Under the pieces are notes generated by a model. It saw nothing but the letters and a program-made list of their open reading frames with translations. It did not search any database and was not told the DNA's origin. Below are positions 19,186 through 32,196 of a stretch of 64,000 nt of DNA, piece by piece. Source of the DNA: Tigriopus japonicus (Eukaryota > Arthropoda > Copepoda > Harpacticoida > Harpacticidae); contig CM021320.1 of the NCBI GenBank assembly GCA_010645155.1, forward strand, positions 4,002,805 to 4,066,804. Reading direction: 5' to 3'. The position numbers and the translations under genes are program-made. The first letter of the stretch is position 1, and every line of letters starts with the position of its first letter.

Positions 19186-22100
19186 TCATCTTTGAAGACT
19201 CCTGTTACTACTTTCGTTGCTTGAAGCTATGAAATCTCGACTAAGACGCTCATTAAGGGCAAGTTCATGACAATTATATCTAATCAAGAAATTATCCAGA
19301 ACAAAGGATTTGAACAGGACCTTGACAGCTCTTAGTGTAAGCTGTAACCTTGTAAGCTTCATAAAATACCCTGAAGGGTCAATCATAGAGAGCAAAGATT
19401 GTGTGACTTTCTCAATTATGACACAATTCATATGAAATATGTCTTCAAATTCCCACATCCTGACCATCCGTTTAGAAACTTCTTTCCTTTTCAGTTCACT
19501 TCGTTGTAACTCAACCTAGAAAAATATCAAAACCTTAATGCACGCGTTAGCAAATAGGAAATGTCCAGTTTAAAATCTTTAAAGATGTCTTAATATCAAG
19601 GTAGAGTCCATTAAATGGAGAAGGTAAAGAAACTTGTATTATACTAAACAAGTTTTTGATATGGCAAACTTTCTGCTCCTTGTTTGAAAGAGGCCTTAGC
19701 TCGGACATCTTGACCGTTTCTTGATGATGCTCTTGTATGATCCGAGGTGGGCAGTTCTGATTATAAAACAGTAGGGTTTCCGATCCATGGTCTCGACTTT
19801 GGTAAGGCTCGTATATTAGTTTCCAGCAGCTCAATTAGTCAACGAATGAGGGTTTCCTCTGAGACGCCAATTACTTTCGTGTTAAATTGACCCCTTCAAA
19901 GGGATATTTCATGCATGGCCAACTCAAAAGAGAGACAAGTGATATTTTATTGCAAACTTCATTCTATGATCCGTGCTTGTAATTCTAATAGTGATGAGCT
20001 CAAAATATTTCGAACCCCAACATTCATGGGCATGTGGGTCTCGGATTGTCAGAGACAAATCCCTCAATCGTGACTCCTTAATTGTACAAAAGTTCGAGAT
20101 AATGGCTTCAATGAGCTTGATGGTTGTCATTTAGACGTGATATTGAACGAACAGAAATATCAATGATATTTGTGACTTCATACATAGGCTTGCAACAAAT
20201 ATTTTTATATTTCAAAATTTTTATGGCAGTTACACTATAATAACCTCATTATTTTCCCCTTGAACTGATTTTGTTTTTTAGGGGTTGAAGAAATCTTAGT
20301 AGTGGATTACTTATTAAGAATGCTAAAACCCACTGTGAAGTCAATGAAAATGGCTCATTCTTTAGGGTGAACTTACCTAGCGAAATGCGTTTTGTGAATT
20401 TCAACCAAACACTACAAACATACCAAGTAGATTGAATATCATCTTTATCTTTCTCACGTTTCTCACCAACTAATATTAATTACCCATTGAAATATTATTT
20501 GTTCCACTTAACTCTGGTCAGGGACTCATTACTCAGTAATGAGTATGACCCTAATCATTTAGTTTAAATCACCTTGTTGACTGTGTTCCAATTTGATAAA
20601 ATATTATTGGCTTTGAATTGAGAATGAAGCCTACGCTAAGAATGCTCGAAATGCGAAGGCAGTGCAAAAAACCATTTGGGTTTACAAGTCAACAGAGTCC
20701 CTCATAACAACTTGTTCTGATTCTGCATTCAGATTTCTTTCTTACTGACTTGCTTGACATTTACGACCTTTCACGAAGGTTTTTCTGCAAATCATCTTGT
20801 GTTCAGCCCGACCAGACCTTTGACGAGGGTCAATTTTTTTTCTTAGGTTTCCAAGGAATCCAAATACTCAAGTGCATACCTAACAGCTTTCTAGTTTTTC
20901 TCCGAGTCATTGGGTATTTTCATACTTTCAAGTACTTGTTTAAAACCGTCAAGAGCTGTTTTGAAATGTGTGGAACATGTCGCTTGGACTGTTTGGATGA
21001 GCTCCGAATTCATAATAAACATTCCAAACGAAGATTGTTACCCATCATGGACTTCTTTGGCCACATTGTATGCAGGTTCGAAATGACTCAAGCAGAAGAA
21101 CGCGTTTAACTTTTTGCTCTCTGCCCAAATGTGATTGTGATCAAGGTGGTGGCAGACTTAAAAATATCCCCCGAGGATGGAGATCATACCACCAGGGTTT
21201 GTATTTAGGTCATTGGCATCACGGGGGTGTTATAAAAAATCTTTTGGGGCGACCCACAGAAGTCCACAAGATTTGGGGGAATTGTAATTGTGATGTTAAC
21301 TTGTCAGAAGAAGAAAGTCCCCTTTTTGCAAGCACATCTGACATGATGACTCTCAAAGAGTGAAGTGAAATATTCAAACCTTCAGAGTTCTAGATCGTGA
21401 GAGCAAGGACTGTAAACCAGGTTTTTATTCATGCAACATGACTTCTTTCGTTCTAAATATAAAACCGAATCATGACCCTTGTGTACGATTTGAGGCAGAA
21501 ACGGCGTTCGAAACTTCTTCCGTGATCCATGGCCATGATCTTGGTTGTCGTGGTGCCACGATCAAGGAATCTCCACCTCATGCTTAATTCTACCTATTAT
21601 TCAGAATTTATCTCGTCGATCATGACAAACCTTAACAAAGACTCATGGATAAAGTGGTCAACGATTTCCTCGATAACAGACAGGTTATCCTAAAGGATTC
21701 GTGAGATGAGTGGATCTCTTAAAATTCCAATAATATAGTGGAGTCTAGAACAAGTAGATCTTCTTTCAACCTTCATCCTGGAGAGTGACAATGGTGTCAT
21801 TTCCCTCATACAATCAAAACCATATTTTGGTGCCCTCAAATCAAATTTGATTGTCTAGAAATCCAACGTCATAGTTGTTGTTTGCAACGTGAAAATTCCT
21901 ACTTTCGTTATGTAGGTAGAAGCCATCTTGCGTCATATTTCATTAGCTTCATCTGGGAAGATCGGCCATTCCAAGCGCCAAAATGTATGAAAGGCCGGCA
22001 ACTACTCCGATTGGTACACGGAATGAGGAAGGTAACCCCTTTTCGCTTTGCTCGATCGCTCGAGAACGGATTGCCTGTACTCTGAACAATGCTGTGCACA

Positions 22101-22595
22101 TCATGCGTGCACCTTTCAGGGGTCCAAACAAAGCTCTCTGGAATGTCTGAGGTGTTTTTTCCTCCCTCAAAATGTAATGGCCTTGTCGGGGATTAAGAAA
22201 GTTCCAAGCAATTGATTTTATCTACGGTCAAAGGTTTAGTTTGGTAATGTTGGGTAATTTTTCATCCCTTAGTTCCAACGCAATCATTGCGTTGTACAAG
22301 TAGAATAACATACCGTTTGCCCTCTGAACTGTTAGAGGAATGTAAAGGTCACCTTTGGCTGACGTATTGCTTTTCCCAGACAAGAAGATCCTTGGCATCT
22401 TAGGAACGAACGACAAAGCGACCAATATTCAGTAGCTTCAAAAGTAATGCAACGCTTGAGTGAGTCTTGAGATGCTTGAATGATTGTCAGATTAGGCAAT
22501 GTCTGGAAGTCCAGTAGTTCTGCCGCTTTGCATGTACAAGACTCGGAATGGACGGAAACAGATCTGGTTATCTCCATGCTATGTGCAACCTTCAA
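19186..22595 (-). pseudogene. Possible degenerate leucine-rich-repeat-like gene, in pieces
   Basis: Several minus-strand open pieces share an LxxLxL flavour: 22595-22228 (LPNLTII ... LPNITKLNL, read across one frame change), 20130-19924 (LRDLSLTI), 19834-19547 (SLKILNW) and 19515-19186 (LTRLQLTL). The last follows a good acceptor, with CTAAC about 35 nt upstream and TTTTTCTAG before 19515, and then reads VELQRSELKRKEVSKRMV onward to a stop at 19186. Between the pieces are stops. This could be a decayed F-box/LRR-type gene, a real gene with wrongly inferred exons, or coincidence. No family was identified. Confidence 0.25.
20524..20544. repeat. Perfect palindrome, 9-bp arms
   Basis: ACTCATTAC, TCA, GTAATGAGT. 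Flanking GGTCA and TGACC extend the symmetry imperfectly. It could be a dimeric factor site or part of an undetected element. Confidence 0.6.
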
Positions 22596-24702
22596 TCCAT
22601 AGGTTCATTAAAATATGGGACACAATTTTCTTCCGGCTCAAAATTATTTTCCCACCAACACCGTTTAGTTTCTCATAATCAGGGTCCTTTCTTCTTGGGG
22701 ACGTCGAAAGCTTAGTTCAAAGGTGAAAGAGGATCCGAAGCTCACAGTATGAGCTCGGTAATGATTTCCCTGACAGACTGAAAAGATTTTGATGATTCGC
22801 TTCCTCGCCAAGGAAAAGTGACTCTAGTTCATACTACAGCTTCCCTTGTTCACAGACAAGGTAAAATTTGCTTTTGTCAACCCATCACTCTCTTTTTATG
22901 CTATTCGACTTTAGAGTGGATGAAAACAAGTTTGGGTTTGCTTTTTTTTCGTAGTAAAATCAATGTATTCAAAACACGGTCTCCCGTTTCCGCACATTCC
23001 AATTGAGTCGTTCCTTCTCTAATACCTAACAACAAGAAGTAAACCCATTCATGCATAAACAAACCTAATCTGGAGCCAAACAAAGCATGAACAGCTTTTC
23101 ATAGCATTCCCCTCAGAAACTCATAAAACGAATTCCAACGCCTGACTCCCAAGTCCCTCGACCAATCGTGCATTATAAATTCCAAATCAATGTACCTTCC
23201 AAACTCCACAAGTCATAAGGTATGTATGTATCCGTACGTCTGTCTTGAATAGAGAACTTTTGACATGGGCCTTGGGAAAACAACGAAGATGAAAAACAAG
23301 CCAGGGGTGCTGTTTTGCTAATTTTGATGGATGAACATCAGTTAACATGAATGAAGTACCAGATAGTCAATAAACCACACGTCGTATGTACGTATTGCAC
23401 GAGGTCCGCTCGAAAGACCCGCCCGCCTGACTTTCCCACACTTTCTAATAAATTGGTTGATTTCCATATCCACTTGTTCAGCATGGCTCGACAGGATATT
23501 GGAAAATTGAAAGATCAAATTAGAAACTGACCTTGAGCTCCCGTTCAGGTTGTTCTCGATTTTACGTTAATTATTATTTAAACGGACGTCGTCGTATATT
23601 GCCCCTTGTGTTACCCACTTAAAATTAAGGTGGTTTATCACGTAATTAATCTTTCTTCAACCCCATGGAGCCCATTGTTTGTTGAGATGATAGGTAAGGA
23701 TCCTACAAAGTCAGAAGGAACAACGGTTGGACGATACCGTACTTGGTTTTGTCTTTGAGAAGATGCTTGAGCCTTTGTCAGAACGAACCTGTCATTTTCT
23801 TGGAGAAAATGAAGATCATGGGGCCCTTGGTTAATCATAGAGACAATCTGCCAGCTCTTTGGATCTTTCCCTTCATTATTCGATCTTGGACTCTGTAAAT
23901 ATCAATCACTGACCTACTCTCTGTCGTGGAGATCTTTCATGAAAGAGCGAACAAGTTTCCTTTATACATGTACATTGGATGCATTGGATCAATTTGTACC
24001 CTTTTATTATAGAGCATCGATTTTGACGACATTTCAGACAAGAAGCCCTTGTTCTAAAACTATTAATTTGACAAAGGCTTTTCTTGTCTCGTAGCCTCTT
24101 ATGTAGATGGTGGATTGATGTTACGAGATATTGACAGTCCCCCCCTAATTCAAATTTTCCCCTCAAAACTTTTGAGGTTTCCTTGTCTCGAAGCGTAACG
24201 GAAATTGATGGTCCCAAAAATGGCTGAAGATTCCTTTTATCTCGAAGATGTTGATCTTGACTGAGCCTCGAAGTAATAGTCCTGCGAATGACTGTCTCCA
24301 GATGCTTCAAGATAAATATGTGTCGGAAAGGGAAACTGCAAATGTTTCTAGATGGTCTGACAACGCACACTACTAGAGTCCAAGAAAATCAGATCCTGTT
24401 TCAAACGCTATCACTAAAGCAAATCGCCGAGTACTAGAACCTTATTACTGATCCTCGTATTTGGCTCTGGAAAAAAAGAAATGCCGCCATAGATCAGTGT
24501 TTGAATAGAGTTTTCATTACAATAATAAGAATCGCTCCTTTAGGACAAGCGAAATGGATTCATGATGGGATGTGCAAATATCGGATGCCCGCACAATTTC
24601 GTCCAGTCAAGGTGTTAGATCATGATTAAGATAGCTATACAAAGGCTGTTTAAATCTGGGCAGGACCACATTGAGATGATCATGATCTTCTTCATCTTCA
24701 TC

Positions 24703-26021
24703 ATCATCACTAGAGCCCGGGAAAAATTTTTTTTACATTAAAAATAATTTTTTACATTTTTTGCCAATATTACGTGAATATAACATTTTAATTTTATTTG
24801 ACATTTTTTGGAAATTTTCAACATTTTTTTAACATTTTTTGTAATTTTTGCTCAAAAATGTCATCCCAAACCGGTTCTGAAGGACCAATTAATCAAATGA
24901 ATGAAGGCTTGAAATTTCCCGCCAAAATTTCCTGCTAAAATTGTCATTCTTCAACTTCACATTTTACAATGCCAATTTATTTCAAATCTTTGGAATGGGG
25001 GAAAAGTGCCCTTTAAGTTTCTTTTTGTCAAAAAGTTCAAATCAGAAACTTTGTGACCCCTGTTTCCGTGATTATTTTACGTGGGTAAATAGCTATGAGT
25101 AGAGTAAAGTATGTTTTTTGTTGGCACTGTTGCCATTATTTACTCAGAGTTTAATATCTATTTCAAGGGAGTTCAGCTCACCCTTCTCAACGACCTTCCC
25201 AAACCGCCCTCAATCACTCTTTTTTCTGATATTCCTTCATACTTCTGGCGAAGCCGCGTTCTTCCTCTGATTTCAGTGCACCCGAGGCACCGAAGGCTAA
25301 TATTTCGGGAAATACTTGACGCTGAACACCATGTTAATTGCAGTAGGAAAGAATTCCATCCCATTCCTACTGATGATTGCATATGTTTGATCTGTGGTGA
25401 TTTGGCACATCCATACCATACGCTTTACTTTTGTAATGTTTCGAAACCATGTTGATGATAAAAGACATCGCAATAAATGAGTAATAATAATAATATCTAT
25501 TGCCTTTCAAAGAGTCTGAATGTGCTATCTCACCTAAAACATAAACTGTTTTGATGGCATTATTTCCTTCAGATGTCTGGTCACACTGTATTAAGTAGTC
25601 TTCTCAAGGAAGAACCTCTCACCACAGGACGGCCGAACTTCAACTGACGCCTAGCCCAAGAAGGCCCTGAAAACGGTGCAGTTCTGCAGTGAATTTGAAC
25701 AGAATTGCCAAATACGATAGAAAAAGGTGTTTGATAGCAAACATCACTTCACAGCAAAGTTGCAGCGTAAGATAGCAGTCCTTTTCCAGCCATTAAATTT
25801 TTACAATGATGCTTGCCGATCTCAGAAATTGGTCAAAACTGAGGTGCGTCAAAGCAATAAAACAGTTATTTTTGCGTATTGTCCTACATTTTTTGCCCTA
25901 AATTTCAAATTTTTTTGCCCTTTTTGCCCTATATTTCAACATTTTTTGCCCTTTTTCCTGACATTTTAATGACATTTTTTGGACGTTTTTCCAACATTTT
26001 TTCCCGGCCTCTAATCATCAC
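24703..26021. mobile_element. hAT-like element (1303 bp) with a nested LINE fragment
   Basis: The element spans 24711-26013. The ends are inverted: TAGAGCCCGGGAAAAA on the left and the complement of TAGAGGCCGGGAAAAA on the right (15 of 16 identical). Exact 8-bp duplications ATCATCAC flank it at 24703-24710 and 26014-26021. The subterminal 150 bp on both sides are full of ACATTTTTT words, in the same orientation on the plus strand. The left duplication lies in an ATC-rich tract, so the duplication alone is weaker evidence than usual, but with the inverted ends it fits hAT. A 5'-truncated LINE lies inside. No transposase was recognised. Confidence 0.75.
25171..25494 (+). mobile_element. 5'-truncated LINE 3' end, inserted in the hAT-like element
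   Basis: The frame ending at 25455 encodes a C-terminus similar to that of the large LINE: DIPSYFWRSRVLPL against HIPSEYWRSSTFVRL, then FHPIPTDDCICLICGD against FHHLPLPNCICTVCQS. It ends in a complete zinc knuckle C-x2-C-x7-H-x4-C. The 3' UTR is very short and ends TCGCAATAAA, then a (TAA)n tail at 25481-25494. Protein identity to the other copy looks only about one third, so it is a different family of the same clade. The 5' truncation point is approximate. Confidence 0.75.
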
Positions 26022-29000
26022 CCTCATCATGAAATGCTTTTCCTCACGATACTGTATATCTCAACACCATCAGAACAAAACTCTACAGAAAGAGAATCAT
26101 CACCAAAGTTTGTCATTTACTGTGGTAAAAACGCTGACCTGTTAACACACTTTGTGCAAGTTGCTCCTCCTATCGTGATTGTTCTCTCCCAATCTAAATC
26201 TAACGTCTCAATGAAGAACAACGAAAAAAATTGACGTGGTATCGCTTTTAATCTTGATCCATTCAAAGTGATAAATGGGTCATGCATAGATCGGCCTTGA
26301 ACTGAAGTGAACAATCATCCAACTTTCCTCACCTTCACATATACGTACACGAGAAAAAATGTGCTAGAGTGCTTCTCCGAAAGGAAAGAGACTTTATTGG
26401 AGTAGAATAATTTCACCTTTTTGTGCAGACTGTCCAAACCTCGAGTTGGCACAGATTACACCTCGAGTCTTAAAAGGGCAAGTATCGATTGAAGACTCGC
26501 ATAAAAACCATCCCGACCATTTCAGAGGGGTGAACGTAAAGAAAATCAATGATAACAAAGTCATTCCAGACCCCTAGGGCGTTTATATGGCTGCGATCTA
26601 CCGTCTCTAGACATGTCTTTTTGAGAGGCTATCATTAAATTTACCACCGTCTGAATTGAGATAAGAGACTGATTTTCAAAAAAATATCAAAGTGAAGAGT
26701 GCTTTCCTTCTTTTTTTAATGATAACTGATCTTTCAAAAAATTCCCGACATGTTTTGTAATCCGACCAGAAAGAATCAATGAAAAAATGAATTGCGTAGT
26801 TTGAAATCGTGCATTAATGATTCTGAGCGCATTTTGACTGATTCTCGCATTTGACTTGGTGAATCGTATGTGGTTGTGTGTAGAACGCATGTGAGTGGGA
26901 TTTCTAGCTCTTATCAGTTTGACGGATTCCTTCCCTCTACTTCTTAATGGAATTTGGAGCCCTTGGTCAAATCGCTTCTTGCGTGGGTGTCTTCGATTTC
27001 AGGGTTGCCAAACATTAGATATGCGTAATGAAAAACATTCAGAGGCCCCCCGTTTCTTTCCAAACTATTGGATTGCTCAAGATACGAATGGTTTGCTTTT
27101 AGTTTAGACGCTTTGGGTTGTCGATTAGTTGGGTTAGTAAAGCGATTATTACCTTCCTAGATCTTACAGATTTGGCTGTCAATCAATCTCATAAATTTTG
27201 GATCGCAGTTTTGCAAGGACACCCAATGAGCCAAAATACAATGGGCATCTGATTTATAATCATGTTAGATCTGATTATTTAAGACGATTTTCGGTCTTTT
27301 AACTAAAACAAATTAAGTTTGAAGATCGGATAATTGAGTTTGGTTGGCGAATTTGTTCAAATTGATTTGAGGTGACCTAAAAGTCGGAATATCTTAGAGG
27401 CCTCCCGTAAATCGGGTTCCACCCAAAATTCAAACTACGAGAGAGAAAGAGAGCGTATTCACTCTAACCATCAATTTTCATGTCAATTAAAGCCCACCCA
27501 TTCAACTCTTTTTTCCATTTATGAGCTTGCTTTTTCATAAGGTGCCAAGGGAGGATCATCAAATCTTGAGCATCCTTTGTGATATCAGGCAAAACTTTCC
27601 AAAGACCTGACCCCAAGTTTTCTTATGGCATCATTCCAAACTTAAGCGGCCTAACTGGAATGTCTAGCCATCATATGGAGAACCCAGGGGATTTGGCGTT
27701 TTAAACTAATTTGACCACTGCGGAAAAAATTAGGACCGTCTTGTGAAATAGGTATCTACTCAATTCTAAGTATGAAAGCTTTTAAACCAGCCAGACCTCG
27801 GGATTTTTCGTTTTAGAACCAACATAAATTCTCAGTAGTCAATTTCGGTCTTGAAATTTAGAAGAGTTTTATGAGTGCTGATCGAGGAATCCTTTTTATT
27901 CGCTCGACCTGGTCCACAAAAAACGAAGCAATTATACAATAAATTAAGGCTCAACAAAGCTTTTATGGCTGTGATTAGATTGGAAGAAATACCTCAGGAG
28001 TCGCACTCTATTGCAACCAACATTTAACTGATTTCCACTCTTTGCAGTAGTAACTAATTCAATTTGGCTTTTTCGAGTCCAAATAGAAGAAATTGAACTT
28101 CTTGGACATTCGAATGCTAGATCTTGGATCGCATTTTCCTTGGACAATGGGCGAAGAATGCTCCCTAGACCACCTTTCTATCTGCTATTGAGTCTTGTTG
28201 TAGGTTGAAGTTGAACAATGAATTTGCATAGATTAATCTGACAAGAGCACTACTATCACGAGTGACGCACCCGCACACACTTGTTCATTGAAGGCCGAGG
28301 CCTCTTTTTCAATGGGCAATTTAAAAGAAATAGAGCTGGAGATCGCTTATCAATTGTCGTCACTCCCATTCAACCATTGAAAGAACACAGAAGGAAAAAG
28401 AACTTTTGCGAACATTCAAAAACCCCATCTCCTCTATCGAATGTACCCGTATTTATACCACTGTTCCTTTGCAACTTTGATCCAAGCATAGATGTACAAA
28501 CAGCGAACAGAAAATGGACGAGGAACTTTGGCCATGCGTTCTTCTATCAACTTTATTGAATTTGGCAGAGTTCAATCATCCCATAAATTACCCTCAGGTT
28601 GATCAACAAGAGAGCCAGAAGAATCTATTGGCAAGTGCCAAGATACAAATGTATGTCCATTCTACAATTTCAATGTACTCTACCATTTGGTTCAGATTCT
28701 GTTCAACCAATCCAAGGCTGACTCGTATCAATGAACTTCCTGCACTTTATTTGCAAACCTTGTCATGAAATATCTGCCAGTTATCTGAGCGCACTTGGCA
28801 TAATTGCATGAGTGCATGTGAGTGCGTGTGTGTGTGCATGAATGAATGCATTTCTATGGTATTAAGATAACTCGAATTATTTACTCTGCTTCGAGGGCTC
28901 TTCTGGTATATGTGTACACACATGTGTCATTGAATTCGAATTCCATTCCGTCAAATCTTTTCAATCGCATTTAACGTCTACATATCAAGGTCAATTTTGC

Positions 29001-31867
29001 CGCTTATTGAGCATTTCTTCGTTCACAATGATGATTACTGGATAATGGTTACTCTTCTTACAGTGATAGCAATATTTGGCAGTGTGCTTATTGTCAACGC
29101 TCTCGGAATTTATTGCAAATTTCAGTGCAGCTGGGAAATTGCATACCTCAAGCGAAGCAAATCTTGAATGCAACGAGTCAAAATAATTACCTTGGATAAA
29201 CAATGAGCAACCAGCCCAATTAGGCCTAATGCAGCCTTAAATACATATACACCCACCTATTTGTGCATCTGGGGACATCGTTATTGCTTCTGGTTTTAGA
29301 CGTTTGCTTTTCAGGGCTTTAAATCAGGAGAACATAGCAAAATTGGCAAGAGAATTATTCTAAAACTTGAAATACTGTTTTGATGACCACAACATCTTTT
29401 GAGACTGTTTGATTTTGTGTCGTTGATTTATTTTTCATTTTTCAGTTCAGCTTGAATTTTGTGTAGTAGGAGGTCCAGGCAAAGTAAAAATTTCCTTTGT
29501 CTCCAAAATCTAAGAAGAACGGAAGAGCATTAAAACAGGGAGTGATCCAATGCCGATAAGAAACCAAATTGGAGAGGCAAGCTCAGTTTTGGCCCCAAAG
29601 CATTTAAGGCCTATTCGATGCAATCTTCTAAATGCATTTTTACATCTGATCGAGATTTTTTTTACTCACAAAGGCTATGTCCATATTTGAATGGACGCGA
29701 ATTGGTTCGAAATGTTGGTCTTGTTGCATGTGCTTTTAGGGTTGAGCAAGGCGTCAGAAAGGGTTAATGAATGGTTCAAGAGTACTTGGTCCATATTTTT
29801 ACCAAAGTTCAAGGTTGATCTCATTAAGGCAAATTGTATGGAGACGATCAAAACGGCATGAAAGGCTAAAACATGCAGGTGGGCGAATAATACAACACAG
29901 TCTCTGTCTACCGAGCTCTTCCATTAGGGATATAATTTCCGCTTGTAATCCTCAGATGATAAATGTTCATTGGCAGATAGTGCATCGTAAAATGCAAGAC
30001 AAGTTTGCGATTTATAAAGAGCGCATTCTGATCTTTTAAAGGAAGTCAAAGACATTAATTGCTCGGAGAAAATAGTGATGGAGCACTACTCGAATAAAAT
30101 TTGCTGTTTCTGACAACCTTACTTCAGATTTGCTTGCCTTTCAAGTGTTATTTTTAGAGAAAGAGTCTTATTTTTAAATTCTAGCGAAACTATTTAATAC
30201 ACTTTCAAATAACCCATGACATTACCAAATTCCCTACCATTCACCACGAGTGCCAACAACCAACCTATTGACCTCATTACGGCACTGCAACTTATGAAGG
30301 AAGTCAAGGAAACAAAGTTATGAGGAGTGAAATTCCCTGTCAAACGAGAATGATGATGAACATGAAAGACATTGAAGCTCCCAAAAATGGGGCCAGAGAT
30401 CATTTGAATTGCATGAGTTGACGACCTGACTCCTTCTATGACATACTACGACGCACTTTGTACCTATGTAGGTATACTTGGGTACAATTGGCACTCTATG
30501 CTCCAGAGAGGAAGTCTAACCTGGAATGATTGGTGTTTGCATTTTCTTGCGGTTGACTTAAGGAGGGAGAAAAGTGCCAAACTTCACTTGACAGTCCAAA
30601 TCTTCCTTCCTTCGTTTGCTCCGTTTTTCCTTCTTATTATGAACTCAGGATCCATGAATCATTCAATGGTGCAATTGCAAGGGAACCATTTTGAAAGCGC
30701 ATAACTCGTAGGTTATTCGCCGAGCTTGGATCTAGCATTTGAAATCGAGAAACAGATATTGCACTCGCAGAACCAAGTTCAAATCGTGTATTTCTCACTG
30801 TCGGTAGATGTTTAAATTTGCCATGTCTAATGACCCTCATTTAAGCCTCTGTGTTATAAATGATCGTCTTATGAGACAATACTGCTGAGCTGGACTCAAA
30901 GATTAATCTTTGTCCGCCACTCAAGAGCAAACTTGGGGCCAGAAACCAGGCGACACTGTAGGGACATGGACATTAAAGTCCAATTTCTATGGAACTTCTC
31001 ACTCATTCAGTCACACATCAAGGAAGCACAACACGATCGTTCTTTCAAGAATTCAGAAACACAAACCAAACAATAAACGTTCGAGTCTAGGTTTTGATTT
31101 CGGACAGTGTGGGTGGAAATTGTCAGCGCAACCGGCTTTCAAGTACTGTTTAGAAGGCTTGAGTTGCCATCCGGTTCTGGTCCGAGACGCCAAACCAAAG
31201 AACAAAAACCATTATCACAACTTACACTGTACGACCAACGAGTGACAGCTATATGTAGTCTGTAATTCAGACTCGCTAAATGGGTGGATGAGAGAATGGC
31301 TTACTTGGCCTCCTTCCTGGCCACCATATCAAGTGATCCGTGTTGTGCTTGTAAAAAAGGGGCTAATCCTAGACAAATTAGAAACGTGACTGATCCGATT
31401 ATTGAGTTTAACATTGAAATTGCCATGACACTAAGCTCGGATAAAAATGCTCCAGTCTTCAAGTGTTTTCGACATGGAAGAGGGCTTGATTTTTCGACGA
31501 CTTGCTCCTCAATCAACCAGGGATCATCTAAATTGGTTCTTAGGTCATGGCAGCAGCTTCAAGATGAGCACGTGGGTGATGGGCGATGTTTTGAGTTTAA
31601 CATCCACAAATCCTCAATTTGTATTCAACCCCAGGGCAAGAAGAATCCACTCATCGAGTAAAACCATCGACTCGATTGGCAGGGAAGAGGAGGAGGAGGT
31701 TACAGAGAAACTACCTCAAGACCACACACCATCTCGTATTCTAACACACAAACTGCTCACTCTTGTGGCACCGTGAAGACTTCATGAATGCAAAAACGAA
31801 CGATGCCACAAAAATACATTCCGAGGCTCTCCAGAGAGAATCGGGCGAAAAGAAACGTAGGGGTGTA
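26022..31867. other. Non-coding region
   Basis: No protein motif was recognised in any frame. The open frames at 30910-31245, 31284-31661 and 31447-31776 overlap each other in different frames without similarity to anything known. A GT-rich microsatellite lies at 28811-28850. Several short GT/CA palindromes (for example about 28910-28930) are present. Confidence 0.45.
28811..28850. repeat. Imperfect (GT)n microsatellite grading to (ATGA)n
   Basis: Alternating GT units interrupted by CA, then ATGA units. Confidence 0.8.
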
Positions 31868-32196
31868 AAAAGTAGGTGTTCTGACTGGTTTTCTCTGCAT
31901 GGAGATGTATCGATACAACTGAGCGACAACAATGCTTCCAAAGAAGAAATGTTGGCGAGGATGCTGAATTGGTGAAATCAGCTTNNNNNNNNNNNNNNNN
32001 NNNNNNNNNNNNNNNNNNNNNNNNNNNNNNNNNNNNNNNNNNNNNNNNNNNNNNNNNNNNNNNNNNNNNNNNNNNNNNNAAAAGTAGGTGTTCTGACTGG
32101 TTTTCTCTGCATGGAGATGTTTCGATACAACTGAGCGACAACAGTGCTTCCAAAGAAGAAATGTTGGCGAGGATGCTGAATTGGTGAAATCAGCTT
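31868..32196. repeat. Assembly gap flanked by a 117-bp direct repeat
   Basis: 95 N (31985-32079) separate two equal-length copies, 31868-31984 and 32080-32196, that differ at about two positions. As at the first gap, the end of one contig reappears at the start of the next. Two haplotypes or an unmerged overlap are the simplest explanation. If real, it would be a local tandem duplication with a unit of about 212 bp. Confidence 0.8.

Larger units (their letters stand above)
19041..24702. other. Largely non-coding region between the LINE and the third hAT-like element
   Basis: Contains only the doubtful LRR-like pieces and the palindrome listed separately. A minus-strand frame at 23906-24370 is open for 154 codons but has no recognisable motif; its neighbouring frame is equally protein-like, which argues against coding. 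The end of the region carries an ATC-rich tract (about 24690-24710). Confidence 0.45.

Noticed and set aside
23906..24370. 154-codon minus-strand frame with repeated LRDK words
   Set aside because: The repeats are only three short words, a neighbouring frame is equally protein-like, and no domain was recognised. It lacks support as a gene.
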